Below are positions 25,037-37,546 of a stretch of DNA of 64,000 bases, in pieces; position 1 is the first letter of the stretch; every line of letters begins with the position of its first letter. Source of the stretch: Ophiocordyceps camponoti-saundersi (nom. inval.) (Eukaryota > Ascomycota > Sordariomycetes > Hypocreales > Ophiocordycipitaceae); contig PDHQ01000182.1 of NCBI GenBank assembly GCA_003339415.1, forward strand, positions 1 through 64,000, written 5' to 3'. The notes under the pieces were generated by a model. It ran no database searches. It saw only the letters and a program-made list of their open reading frames with translations, and was not told the DNA's origin. The position numbers and the translations under genes are program-made.

Positions 25037-26392
25037 TAGCCCCCTCCTTAAGCTAGCTAAGGAGGTAGGAGCGTAGGATAGAAAAGTTATATATTATTAC
25101 GCTAGCGAAATATTTTATATAATCCCTAGCTAATAGCCTAATAGCCTCCGTAAAGATAAAGATAAGAGGGTAAAAAGGCTCCCTTATAGCTTAGGGAATT
25201 AAACCCCGATCCTTATAAGGAAAATTCTAATAAGCTTAGAATCGTAATATTACTTAAGGTAAGAATTAATAAACTTATATACTAATAGTAAAAACTTACT
25301 TATATAGCTAGTATATAAAATTAAGTAATACTAGACTAATTATAAGAAGCTTAGAGAATATACTAATTATAGTAAATAATAAAGTAAGCTATATACTTAT
25401 TACTATATATTACTAGCGCTAATTTATAAGCTAGGGTATAATATAATTATAATATATACTTACTAATAAATTTACGCGCCTAAGCTACGCGTAAACTATC
25501 TTTATATAAAGTAATATAATAAAGCTAAAAATTACCTAGGCTATAATATCTAATATATACTTATCCCTCCTTACTTATTATCCCCCTAATTAAAATACTT
25601 TAAATTTACCTCTAACTACCCCGCTTTACTTATAAAAAGCCTTAACCCTAATATCTTTATTTACTTATAAAATTTTAAATAGTTATACTTAAAATAACCG
25701 ATTTAGTTATACTAATAATAATATTAGCGCTTAGTAATACTAAAATAAGATTATATAAATACGATATTTATTAAGTTAGTAAAGGGGGGGGGTAATAAAT
25801 TAACTAACACGTTAGGAATATTCCCGGAATTAAATATTTTATTAAAGCCTTAGAGAAAGCTAGTAAAGGCTATATATATTATAAGCTAGTTTTTATAATC
25901 TAAGCGCTCCTATAGCTTTTTATATAGCTTAGATAAGAGTAAAATAATTTTAATATAGTTAGACTAATATAATAATCTAGCTTTAAAAAAAGTATATTCT
26001 TACCTTATAATATATTCTCTAAAAGGCTTTAATAGCCCTTAATATATCTTAACTAAGGAAAAACCTACTTAGCGCTTTTTATAACTCTCCCTAAGAAGCT
26101 CGGAGATATACGCTAAAAAAGCTTTAAGCTAGTAAGAAAAATCTATAATTATAATAATATATAGAAAAAATATCTACTAAAAGGTGCCGAGATAAGAAAA
26201 GATATAGTAAAACTAGGACTTAGGCTCTCTAATTATAGCTCCGTTAATTATAAATTTAATATATATAGCGGCTAGCTAAGAGTCTAAGCTAAAATAAGCT
26301 AAGAGTAGCTTTAATATAAATAAAATTTAATAGCGTTTTATACTAAAATCTTACTTTTATATTTAATTAGCGGTAAGAGGAGCTTTAATTAA

Positions 26393-26602
26393 TATAAAGG
26401 TTTTACTAAGGCGATTATAAAAATAAGCTAAAATAAAATTATAATTAAAGCTATTAAAGAGAGGAAGGAGAGGGGAGAAAAGCCCCCCTCCTAAGCTAGC
26501 TATATATCCTACGCGATAACTAAGCGCTATTAGGAAGACCTAAATATATCCGCTATAATCCCCCTTATCTAGCTATAATTAAATATAAACTAATCCTTTA
26601 TA
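26393..26602 (-). repeat. 210-bp LTR of TRIM-like copy 3 (right)
   Basis: It starts TATAAAGGTTTTACTAAGG and ends TAATCCTTTATA, next to the ATTAT duplication. It is more RIP-altered than the left repeat. Confidence 0.88.
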
Positions 26603-26670
26603 ATTATTTTATATTTTTTTTATTTTTATTTTTTATAGTTTACTAAATTAATTTACTTATAAGAGATTTC

Positions 26671-27267
26671 GCCCTCCTAGCGTAGTAGTTAAGCGTCTAG
26701 AGATATTAGTCTCCTATAAAAGAGGTAGTCGGTTCGAATCCGGCGGAGGGCACGGGTATTTTTTACCCTAATTATATAGCCGGGGTATAGTCCGACCCTA
26801 GCATAACCCTAGTAGGAGTAATAACTTTACCGGGCTCCTTTCCTCCCTCGATAGGAGTAGTAACTTAGCTAAGGCTTAGGTAAAGTAAGGCGTAAGGTAA
26901 GGGTATAGTTAGATAACGTAAGTTATTAAAAGAATAAGTCCCTTTTAATAGTAATTATAATCTAATAATAAAGTATAATTATAAAGTAATATATCTTCGC
27001 TATAGTATCTGCTAATATATATATTAGAACTACTTAGAACTTAGATAAGATATATAATAAGAAATATAAGTACCTCTCGCTTAGGACTAGCGTAATTTCG
27101 GATATTTCCTATAACGATTAAGCTTTCCGATATAACGTAATTAGCTTATAAGCTAGCTAAATATATTAAGTAAGGGGTTTTCCCCCGGGCATTTTAGTTT
27201 TTCCTCTTTATTAAACGATTATATACTTAGATACCTATATAAGTTACTAGAGTAATATAATATATAT
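26671..27267 (+). mobile_element. tRNA-headed SINE, copy 4 (best-preserved head)
   Basis: A 597-bp plus-strand copy. Its acceptor arm is perfect (GCCCTCC with GGAGGGC) and its T arm is GTCGG-TTCGAAT-CCGGC. The 10-bp target duplication AAGAGATTTC / AAAAGATTTC (26661-26670 and 27268-27277) differs by one G/A change. It is nested in the broken LTR element at 22355-27464. The stretch between D-like and T-like arms is longer than in a normal tRNA, and I could not fold a standard 7-base anticodon loop, so the parent tRNA stays open. Confidence 0.93.
26678..26741 (+). promoter_or_regulatory. RNA polymerase III-type box A and box B in SINE copy 4
   Basis: A box A-like TAGCGTAGTAGTTAAGC starts at 26678. 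A perfect box B, GGTTCGAATCC, lies at 26731-26741. The spacing is that of an internal tRNA promoter. The other SINE copies carry RIP-altered forms of the same boxes. Confidence 0.75.
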
Positions 27268-27464
27268 AAAAGATTTCTTTCCTAACTTTTATAAAATACT
27301 ATAAATTAAATATATTAAGTATTTACTAATATTAATCTAAAACTAATAAGACTTTAAATTAAATTCGAAATAAGGTTTAGTAAACTATAAACTAAATTTT
27401 AAAAAAGAAAAGAATAAATAATATTAACTTATAATAAGTTATTACTAAATACTAAGATATTTAA

Positions 27465-27874
27465 TATTAGACTTATATAAGAATAACTAAAATTTATATA
27501 AGTATAGAATAAGATCTATATATACTTAGGATAAGGGGAAAAGGGGTATATTACGTAGGATATATTAAAGAGACTTAAGTAATAAGAAGTAAGGTAAGTT
27601 TCGATTATATTTTTATTATAATATTTTAAATAGGAGCTTTAATAGACTCCTAGTCGATATTAGATTAGTTTTAGGAAAAGATTAGATTATACTTAATTTA
27701 ATATTAAGTATAGAAGAAAAGAGTATATATAAAGATATTTTATATATAAGTAAATAAAGAATTCCCTTTATTTTAAAGAAAATATAAACGAATATTATAA
27801 ACTAGAAGAATTATATTTTTAATATTAGTAATCGCTATTAACTCCTATATATATATTATAAAAGCTAACTAATA
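27465..27874 (+). repeat. 5' LTR of Copia element 2
   Basis: The right limit is set by analogy with the 410-bp LTRs of copy 1. It contains the run CTTAGGATAAGGGGAAAAGG and the terminal GCTAACTAATA-type end common to the family. Confidence 0.82.
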
Positions 27875-29294
27875 TTAATTAATAATTAAAATTTAGTTAA
27901 CTATAAATTAGTTAGGATAGAATAATTAACCCTAATAGTAGACTTTTACGAAAGTAACTATATAAAGGTAAGCTATAATTAATTAAAAAGTTAATAAAAA
28001 GCTACGTAGGACCCCTTTTAGAACTCTTAAAAAAGCTAACTTAAATATTTTATAATATTTATCTAAAGCTAGTTCGAAAACTTACTTATAACTATAAGCA
28101 CCCCTCCCGAAGATAGAATAGAATTTCTTAAATATTATAACTAGCTAACTTAGAAAATATTTAGATATATTAAGATCCCGAAATAATATTAAAATTAGTT
28201 TAACTTAGATCGCTAAAATAATAATATACTAGGAGATTACGAGAACGTAGAGATAATTAAATTAGCGATAGTAAGATTTATCTCGTTTATTAAAAGTAAT
28301 AAGTAACTCTCTAATCTTACTTTATTTAACCTTTTCTAATAATATTTTAATAGCTAGAAAATAAAAATATAGGAAATAGAATAAGTATTTATAAAAGACC
28401 TTACTTAAAGCTTTCTTATAAAACGAGGAATTTATATTAGTAAATCTAAGAAACCTGCTCTAAAAAAACTTAAAAAACTTTTAAATATAGATAAACTTCC
28501 TATATAGCTAGCTTAAGTATATAGTAAAACCTCTTTTAAACTAAGACTTATAATCCTTATAAGATTAATATTAGAAACTAAAACGGAAACCTAAACTATT
28601 ACTATATTTACCTTATAATAGTAAATAGTACCTTAACTAAGGCTTAGCTTAGACGCTAAGAATATCTAAATTTAAATTATCCCTAACTTTTAAATATTAT
28701 AATTAGATATATTATCTTAAAACTTACTAGTTTAACTTACTTAATAACTAATAATATACCTATTTTAGAACCTTTAAGCTACCGCTTAAAGAATATAGTC
28801 CTTATTAGATATACTTATTAAAAAATTATTAGTAAGTATAGCTAAGTTTAATATTAATAGCTAAGGTCCTTATTTAAATACTAATATAAAACTTTATTAA
28901 TATTAATAAGGACTCTTATTAAAAATACCTTAATTTTAAGATAAACTTATACCGGATATTTTTACTTTCTCTATATTACCCCTAATTAAATTTCCTAATA
29001 TATATATTAATTTAGAAATAATTACTTAATTTACTAAAATCTAAGATAAGAATATTATATACTTAGGCGAACTTTATAATCTCTTAGATAATAAGGTTTA
29101 TATTTTTATAAATACTTACTTTATATTAAAGATTTACTTATCTTATTTTTATATAATTTTTCTATATATTCTTTTAGGCTAAGTAAGATAGTATTATCTT
29201 AATTATATTAACTAATCTTCTACTTTCCGTAATATATATTTTTAAATATAAAAGTATTTTAATATAAATATTAACTACTCTTATTATTATATAG

Positions 29295-29493
29295 TAAAAT
29301 CCCTCGATTAGTCTCAGATCACAAGATTAGATTAGATCGTATAGTGTTATGCGTTAAGGTATTAGTAGTCGTGATCCCTTTTATATTAGTCTAATAGCAA
29401 GTCTAATAATAATAATAATTCCTCCCAGTTCTTCCCTTTTTTTTCTCCTATTCCTTATCTCCTTATGCCTTGTCCTCTAACGCCTGTCTAATA
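29295..29493 (-). mobile_element. 199-bp young insertion (solo LTR or small element), copy 1
   Basis: This is a 199-bp block between 4-bp duplications ATAG (29291-29294 and 29494-29497). Copia element 1 is continuous at the matching site (near 13525). On the minus strand the block reads TATTAGACAGGCG...GGGATTTTA. It keeps many CpA and TpG steps inside a host that has almost none. The same unit lies at 37998-40193, with its own 4-bp duplication TTAC. Ends of TATTAG type suggest a solo LTR, but no internal region was found to prove it. Confidence 0.8.
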
Positions 29494-31335
29494 ATAGATT
29501 AAATATTTACTACTTATTAGATAATTCGGACTTTATACCTTAAAAGTAAACTATACGAAGTCCTATAAAAACTCTTTAATAAATTAGATCTTTATTAGCG
29601 TGCTTTTAGTTCTAATTATATTAGTAACGCCCCTTTACGGATAACTTTTATTAACGCTTACTAAGGCGTCCTTAAATTAAAATTTATATTTTTTAAACCT
29701 ACGAAAAATATAAAGATACTTATATCTAACCTCTATTCCTCTTTAGAAATAGCCTTAACTTATTAATTTAGTAGCTTATAATATATTTAAAGCTTTTACT
29801 TACTATTACCTCCTCTTAATACTCTAAGCCCCGATATTTTTTACCTTAATCGCCGATATTAGAAAACTTTCGACTAGCTCTTAAACTAATATTATAATAA
29901 CGGCGGAAATAACTCTACTCGTAACTTAAAAGCTAATACCTTATAAAACCGTAAATACTTCGTTTACGGTAAAACTAGATATTAGTCCTTTAAATATATA
30001 GAAAAGGAATATAAAATATTTAAATATTTATTTCTAGCTTATTATATTTTTACTAATATAAAAGTTAACTTTAACGCTTATCTTATAAACTTTAAAAAAA
30101 TAGAAAAAATATTAAAAAAGGATAGCGATAACGGATAAATACTTTTATTTTATAAACTTACTAAAATTTTATATTATATTTTATTATTTATATAATTAAC
30201 TTAAGTATTTTATATACCCCGAATTACGAAACTAATAGAAAACTTATTATTAATACTACCCTAAGTAGCTAAAATACTATATTAGTTAATATATATATAT
30301 TTCCTAATAGGAGATAACTTCTATAAGCTCGCACTTATTATAGCTCCTATTACTTATTTTACCTTAATAAACCGCTATTCTTAAATAATATTTTAAAATA
30401 TTTTAATTAATATTAGAATAATATCCGTATTAATATTAGGTTAATTTTAGTTTAAAATATTATAGCTTTTTATATCCTTACTATCCCTTAATAAGTTTAC
30501 CGCTAGCTAAGTATTTATTAAATTTAGTAAAAGTTAAACTATTACTTCCTTTAGCTTTATTCGAGTTATAACCTCGGTAAGTAAGATTATATTCTATATC
30601 TTACTTACTTAAACCTTATTCCTCTTATATTTAGTAAATATAAATTAACTAAGGATATTCTTTTATAATATTTTAAATTACCTTATTTATAATATAACTA
30701 AGATCCTTATTATATATAAATAAGGTTATCCTTAGTTCTTCCTTTTACTCTTAGAAGAAGTAATATTATATTTTACTAAGTAAAAGATATACTAAATTTA
30801 TAAATAATTTAAGTACCTTAGTATATCCTATTTATACTAATTACTTACTTAGGCTAAATATAATATTAATATCTAAGCTATTAAGGCTATCTTTAAGGTT
30901 TATTATTAATATTAATTAAATAGCCCCGCGCCCTAATAGTTTAAATTTAAGCTAAAAAATAACCGCGATTTTAATTTTAAAATTATTATAGATATTTTTT
31001 GTATTAACTAATAAGCTATCTTATACGCTATTAACTAAGCTATAGCTTTTTAAGCTACTTAGTTTCTCCTATTTTTCTCCGTAAAAGATATTTAGAATAC
31101 TTTTTATATAATCTAAATTAATACTTACTTTAAACCCCCTAATATTATTTATTATAATACTAAAAAGAACTTTAACTTTTAGGAGTTCCGTTTTAAAGCT
31201 ATTACCTTAAATATTATATATACCTAAGTTTTTATTAAGGTATATTAGTTAGTTAGGAAAGTTAAATAATATTATACCCCCTTTCGATATACTTATAAGG
31301 TAATCTTAGCTAAACTTTAACTCGATATTAGTTAG

Positions 31336-31430
31336 GATTCTATTTTATAAATAGCTATAAAAGTAGTTAATAATATAATAAGACTTAATAGACTTATCTT
31401 AACTTTTTTAGTTTTTAAAGCTTACCTATA
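31336..31430 (+). pseudogene. Copia integrase segment, RIP-inactivated
   Basis: The frame reads DSIL, stop, IAIKVVNN, then L-rich residues and LVFKAYL. It matches the fungal Copia integrase pattern LQMAVKAVND...LLVFGAYP that I know from the family, with Q to stop and D to N changes of RIP type. The matching stretch of element 1 is at about 11640-11700 on the minus strand. Confidence 0.78.
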
Positions 31431-31608
31431 TATATACCTTAACTTAGCTCCGACCTTTTTTACCTTATAATAAGCTACTACTATTTAGAAAGCTATAACT
31501 AAACTCCGGAAATATTATACCTAATAAATAGTTCGCGACGCTTTATTTATATAAAATAGCCCCGATATCTCCGATATTCTATAACTACCTCTAAATAGCT
31601 AAGTTTAT

Positions 31609-32116
31609 TATCGGTTAGGCATCTTTCCTAAGCCGAATAAGTAGCTAGAGTCGTATTATAAACTTCTTATAATAAAGATACTAATAAATTAAACTTAGAA
31701 TATATATACTATATTAACTTAGATAATAAGGTTTAGGTAACTTATCCGGATTATATAATATATAGGAATATTATATCTACCGCACGATACGCTCCGGCTA
31801 ATAAAATTATAAAAGATTAAATAATAACTTTACTTATAACTTATCTCTTTCTTAAAAAGTATAAAAAAGCGAGTATATTATATATACGTTCCTCCTCTTA
31901 CTAACTACCTCCCTATCCTCCTCCTATATTAACTCTATATATTATATTAATATTATACTAATCTTAGATTAGTATTATCTTAAGTTTAACTCCTCTTTAT
32001 ATATATCCCTAACCTCTTACTTTATTTATATAAAGATAGTTATCTTTATAACGCGTATTACGCGTATTTAACGTATATTATATTCTTAAGTAGCTAGCAA
32101 TATATATATTTTAATA
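31609..32116 (-). repeat. 508-bp LTR (3' LTR of the element at 31609-35186)
   Basis: The same family LTR as at 19869, 21009, 22355, 34679, 39629, 46185 and 49148. Equal in length to its partner. Confidence 0.9.
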
Positions 32117-34678
32117 TTAGTAGCTTTTCTTTTTATAGTTAGGAATATATATTTATCGAGTAAGTAGTCCGGGTATAATTAAGTTCCTTTAATAGCTTTT
32201 ATAAATCGAATTATTTCTCTATTTTTAAGGACTTATATAGTTTAGAATTAGTAAATACCCTTACCTTACTAATTTATAGATAAATTTAGGTTAATATTAT
32301 ACTAATATCCGATATATTTTTTAATAATTTTAGTATAATTTCCTAAGATAGTACGCGTTAAGCTATATATTATATCTCCCTATTATTTATATTTCGTAAA
32401 TAATAAATAAGGTTTAGGTAGGAAACTTAACGCTATATATTATTACTAATATAAAGCTTAACGCTATATATTATTAGCCGCTATTATAAGCTAATCTCTT
32501 AGCTTAGTAGCTTCTAAACTAAAAGACTAGTAAGTAACTCCTTAAAATATAATATAAGCTAGCTATAAGGATATTACTAAAGCGTCTTACTTTAGAGACC
32601 CTTAGTAAATACTAGCTACGCGAGGGGGAATCTCTCTTATTAACTAGTAAACCCTTATAGCTAGTAAAAGTTATCTCCTTTTTATAATATTAAGCGTTTT
32701 TATACTATAATATTTATAATTCCGCTAAGTTATTATAGTCTTTATATTACGATACTTTTAGGGCGGCGTGATTCTTAACTTTAGGGGTATTATAATCCCC
32801 TAGTAATATTTTCTTACTAATCTAAGGACTAAAGAAATAAAAAATAAATATAATATAATATACTAAATAAAAAACGCGATATTTAGTAAACTTTCGCTAA
32901 GTTATCTATAAAAAATAAATAAGAAAAACTAAGGCGGTTATAAAGAGGGAGGGAAAAAAAAAAATTTAAAGGGGGGGGGGGGGGGTATTTATACTTAGAA
33001 AGTATATACCTCTTATATTCGTAAAAGAGGTTAGTATATACCGATATATTACTTATAAGAGGAGTAAGTATATATTTTATTTAGCGGGGTAAATTAGTAA
33101 CTTAGTACCTTACTTATAAATTACCCCGCGCCTAAGCTTCTTATTCCTTTCCTTTTCCTTCTACTTTCCTTATTATTATTATTATTATTATTATATATAA
33201 GAAAGTAAGTTTAAGTTAATCTTAAGTTAGTATTATAGTAAGCTTTTGCTAACTTTAACTTAAGATTTATTATATATTAAGACCGCCCCCTTATATACTT
33301 ATTACTTCGCGCGGTTATTAGATTATTATTTTAAGTCCTAAGTTTAAGAATAATATTAACGATAATAATACTCTTAAAGCTTTAATTTATTAGTAGTATA
33401 AAGGTATATTAATTTTAGCTTTAATTTATATTAGCTATAAGTTAAGATTAATTTAATTTCTAATATATTTTAAACTTAGCTTCGAACGCGTATTACGCGC
33501 GTCTTACTTTTATCTCCTTTACGCGCCCCTTATAAGCTCCTTTTATAATATCCGTAATTACCTTTCGCCCGCGTTTACGAATATTATTACTTACGCTAGT
33601 AGCGATACTTATTATACCTTATTAAGTATAACCTGCTAAGCGTAATCTTTTTATATCCCCGCTATTAGCTACGCTATTATCTTAGGCGCGGCGCGATAAT
33701 ATTTAGCGCGGTAATATTAAAAAGGTACCCTTATATTAAAATTATATTAGCTATATAAGCGAGTAAAAGCTAAAAATTAACGCTTATTAAAAATAAGTAT
33801 TTTAATTAGTAATTACTTATTACTAATATACTAAAAAAGGTATTTAATATAATAATATATATATAGCTTATTAAAACTTAATTTTACTTAAACTAATACT
33901 AACTTAATAAATTATCTTAGCTATTATTACCTTTACGTAAGCTTTTACTATATTTATAAGCGATAATATATTTTTATATAAGGACTAATATACTAAAGTA
34001 AGTTTAATAATAATCTAATCCCTATTTATATTTAAGTTAATATTTAACTAATATTACTAATATAATAATATTACTTAGCTAGCCTTACGTAACTATTATA
34101 TATTACGCCTTTTTAGATATCTACGTTAAGAGTAAGGATAGGGGACTCTAATTTTAAGGATTTTATTTTTTCTTTTCTTATTATTTTTATCTTTTATTAT
34201 TTTTATCTCTTATATATTACTAAATTAACTTAATTATAAGAGACTTTTAATACTAAACTTATAAAAGCTTAGTAAATAATAGTTATAAAGTAATTATTAA
34301 AACTAATCTAAGGTTAATAAGATTTTAGGTCGAAATCGAAGTAAATTCCTAAAAATCTTAGACTAAAAGTAAAGAGAAGAAAAAATAGATAATATTAACT
34401 TATAGTAAGTTATTACTAAGTATTAAAATATCTAAATTATTAAATTACTAATTAAATATTAGTTAAAATATATCTATATATTATTAAAATAATAATTATA
34501 ATTTCCTAAGAGTTAGTATTTTAATAAATATTTACTATTTAAATTATTTTTCTATTTCTAATCTAAATTAAGGTTAAATAATAATAAAGCTAATATTTTA
34601 GCTTATATTAGTTAACTAAGTTTTAAGTAATAAAAGGTAATTAAGTTCGTAATATAACTTAACTTTATTACTAATTAG

Positions 34679-35186
34679 TATTAATTAGGTATCTTTCTTA
34701 AGCTAAATAAGTAGCTAGAGTTATATTATAAACTTCTTATAATAAAAATACTAATAAATTAAAGCTAGAATATATATATTATATTAACTTAAATAATAAG
34801 GTTTAGGTAACTTATTTAAATTATATAATATATAAAAATATTACGTTTACTATATAATACGCTTTAGCTAATAAAGTTATAAAAGATTAAATAATAACTT
34901 TACTTATAATTTATTTCTTTCTTAAAAAATATAGAAAAGTAAGTATATTATATATACGTTCCTCCTCCTACTAACTACCTCCTTATCTTTCTCCTATATT
35001 AACTTTATATATTATATTAATATTATACTAGTTTTAGATTAGTATTATCTTAAGTTCGACTCCTCTTTATACGTATCCTTAACCTCCTACTTTATTTATA
35101 TAGAGATAGTTATCTCTGCGACGCGTGCTACGCGTATTTAACGCGTATTATATTCCTAAGCAGCTAGCGATATATATATTCTAATA
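34679..35186 (-). repeat. 508-bp LTR (5' LTR of the element at 31609-35186)
   Basis: It begins TATTAATTAGGT after ACTAATTAG and ends TATTCTAATA before the TTTAT duplication. Confidence 0.9.
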
Positions 35187-36103
35187 TTTATATTTAGCGT
35201 AAACTTAGTAAATAAATAGGACTATATACCCTTCTCTTTATTAATAGCTATAATATTACCGTTAATCTCTTATATAAACCTTATTTTTTTTAATTTATAT
35301 ATATCCGCCTTTTTCTAATACCTTTATATAAAGGCCCCGAATTAATATTAATTTTACCTCCTTTTAAAGTTAATTTAACTTTAGTATTATCCTAAATAAC
35401 GCCCCGTTTATAAATTATTATACGTATTTTTTAAAATCTCTTTACGGATAATACCTTTATAATATAAAAAGAAAAAGATAATATATCGTTATCTCTTAAG
35501 CTTTAAGCTAAAAGAAAGATTATAATAGCTAGCTAACTTTTTAAGGCCTTAGATACTTAAAAGATTAATAACCTTATTAGCTACGGTATCTTTTTTTTTA
35601 AAAAATATAATATTATTAAGTATTATAGCGTTTGCGTTTTTAGAGCTTATATAATTTAGGAAATTAAAAAAATAAGTACTAATTACCTATATAAAAAATC
35701 TAAGCTTATTATTATAAGTTATAGCGATAAGGGTAAGGATACTATCTTTACCTAGTCCTTAATAATATAATAAATTAGCTAGTAGCTTATTCTCGCTTTT
35801 ACCTTAGCTACCTTTTAATTAAGCTTTAAACTAGCCTTACGTAATATTACCTAAGCGTACTTATAGTTACGATCTAACTTTAAATAAACTATTATCGCTA
35901 CGCTTCCCCCTAAAATAAAAAACTAATATTTTTTAAATATTATAATCTATATTATTAAGCTATTATATAATATTATAAAGGCTAGTATTTACTAATTTTA
36001 AACTTACTAAAATTATTATTTTTAATAGCTACGGATATAAATATTAACCTTCGATATTTACCTTTTTATTAAGTATAGTAATTAAGCGCGTTTTAAGCTT
36101 ATT

Positions 36104-36133
36104 AGTCTATAAACTAATAATACTTTTATACTT
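36104..36133 (+). pseudogene. Reverse transcriptase catalytic motif, RIP-inactivated
   Basis: The codons read AGT CTA TAA ACT AAT AAT ACT TTT ATA CTT. Undoing RIP-type transitions in CpA/TpG context gives the fungal Copia motif SLQTDDTLIL. Both catalytic aspartates are now asparagine (36116-36121), and glutamine has become a stop. Copia element 1 shows the same asparagine pair at 10488-10493. This marks the RT part of the pol relic. Confidence 0.82.
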
Positions 36134-37136
36134 AATATAAAGGCTTTTAGATAATTAAAAAATAACTAGATAACCGCTACTTAGTTCTATACTAAACTTA
36201 AAACTATCCTTTAAGCTAAGGATATTACGGATTTTAATAAATCTTAGATTAACCTTACTTTAAGTTTAATCTCCTTTTAATAAAAGGGCTAAGTAGCTAA
36301 GATTTAACCTATTAACTACTCCGCCCTAGATTACGCTTAGTAATATTTTAAATAATATACCTAAGGTGCTTATATTACTTTTAACTATTAACTTAAAGCT
36401 ACTTATAATCTTTTTATCGCTATTTAGAAATAATCTTTAAATAGAAAAAACTACGAAAAGCTTAATAAAAAGCTATAATAATAGTAAAAATATTAAAATT
36501 AAAGATTATAATATATCCTTATATTACTAAATAATATAAAGCTTTATATTTTTATTAATAGTTTTTTTATAAATAACTCTAATTTATCCTTATAAATCGG
36601 ATACGTTATTATATTTAGATAAGAAATTAATAGTAAAGATAAGTTTACGCTTTTTAAGAATATTATTTATTAAAGCTTAATAAAGTATAAAAAGGTAATA
36701 TAGTCCGTACTAGCGTTTAAAATATATAGGATATCGGCTAATTTCGATATTAATATCTCTATTAGCTTAATATTAATAAAAATTCAGTCCGAACTTAGAT
36801 TAAGCGTAATTTAAACTATTATCTATACTAACTTATACTCGCTATATAAATATCTAATAAAGCTTAGGATTACGAAAAAAAAAAGTTAATAATTAATATT
36901 ATATTAATAAAAGAGTCCTATAAAAACTAAGAAATTAAGGAAATTAAATAAATAAATAGTTTAGATAACTTTATAAACGCTATAATTAAGGATAATCCGA
37001 ATAAGGCGCTAGAACGCCTAATTAATACTAATACCTTTAATATCTAAGTTTAAGGCTTTATAACTTAAAAGGAGAAATACTTAAACTTAGTATAGGCTAA
37101 GAAATTACCTTTTCCCGAAAAAGAAAAAATTACTAA

Positions 37137-37546
37137 TATTAAACTTATATAAAAATAACTAAAATTTATATAAGTATAAAATAAAATCTATATATACTTA
37201 GGATAGGGGGAAAAGGGGTATATTATATAGGATATATTAAAGGGATTTAAGTAATAAGAAGTAAAGTAAGTTTTAATTATATTTTTATTATAGTATTTTA
37301 AATAGAAGCTTTAATAAACTCTTAGTTAATATCGGATTAGTTTCGGGAAAAGATTAGATTATACTCGATTTAATATCGAGTATAGAAGAAGAGAGTATAT
37401 ATAAGGATATTATATATATAAGTAAACGAAGAATTCCCTTTATTTTAGAGAAAATATAAACGAATATTATAAACTAGAAGAATTATACTTTTAGTACTAG
37501 TAATCGCTATTAACTCCCGTATACATATTATAAAGGCTAACTAATA
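37137..37546 (+). repeat. 3' LTR of Copia element 2
   Basis: The left limit is taken from the 410-bp length. It begins TATTAAACTTAT, after a purine-rich stretch (GAAAAAGAAAAAAT), and ends GCTAACTAATA. Confidence 0.85.

Larger units (their letters stand above)
24827..26602 (-). mobile_element. TRIM-like LTR element, copy 3
   Basis: The element is 1776 bp, exactly the length of copy 1, with 210-bp repeats at 24827-25036 and 26393-26602. The target duplication is ATTAT (24822-24826 and 26603-26607), in a T/A-rich site. It is nested in the interior of the broken LTR element at 22355-27464. It lacks the SINE present in copy 2 and so supplies the empty site. The interior contains no recognisable protein. 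Confidence 0.9.
22355..27464 (-). mobile_element. 507-bp-LTR family element, one LTR lost, interrupted by two insertions
   Basis: A 509-bp LTR (22355-22863) is followed by interior sequence that matches the interior of 31609-35186 in order. It resumes after the TRIM-like element at 24827-26602 and after the SINE at 26671-27267. The match stops at 27464, where the LTR of Copia element 2 begins, at the point equivalent to about 34435 in the sister copy. The other LTR is missing, so the Copia join removed the rest or a recombination swapped flanks. No coding frame was recognised. Confidence 0.8.
31609..35186 (-). mobile_element. Non-autonomous LTR element with 508-bp LTRs, long form
   Basis: The element is 3578 bp with 508-bp LTRs (31609-32116 and 34679-35186). 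The target duplication TTTAT is at 31604-31608 and 35187-35191. Copia element 1 has the intact unoccupied target near 11405-11440, so the insertion into Copia element 2 is certain. The left LTR keeps TATCGGTTAGGC, the least altered start. The 2562-bp interior includes a 15-base G run (32971-32985) and a (TTA)n tract near 33170. No integrase or reverse transcriptase motif was recognised. Junction motifs are shared with Copia, which suggests it borrowed Copia proteins. Confidence 0.92.
27465..37546 (+). mobile_element. Copia-type LTR retrotransposon, copy 2, with two nested insertions
   Basis: The 5' LTR begins at 27465 (TATTAGACTTAT) and the 3' LTR ends at 37546 (GGCTAACTAATA). Without the insertions at 29295-29493 and 31609-35186 the element is about 6.3 kb, as in copy 1. 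The plus strand, read through RIP-type stops, shows the integrase segment at about 31336-31430 (DSIL-stop-IAIKVVNN, then LTFLVFKAYL). The reverse transcriptase motif SL-stop-TNNTFIL is at 36104-36133, where the conserved TDD has become TNN. Flanking pentamers (TTTAA left, AGTAT right) do not match, so its ends probably come from different insertion events. Confidence 0.9.

Noticed and set aside
32971..32985. G-quadruplex or regulatory role for the G run
   Set aside because: It is a single homopolymer inside the interior of an LTR element, with a C run at the matching place in the reverse-oriented sister. It is best seen as a simple repeat of the family.
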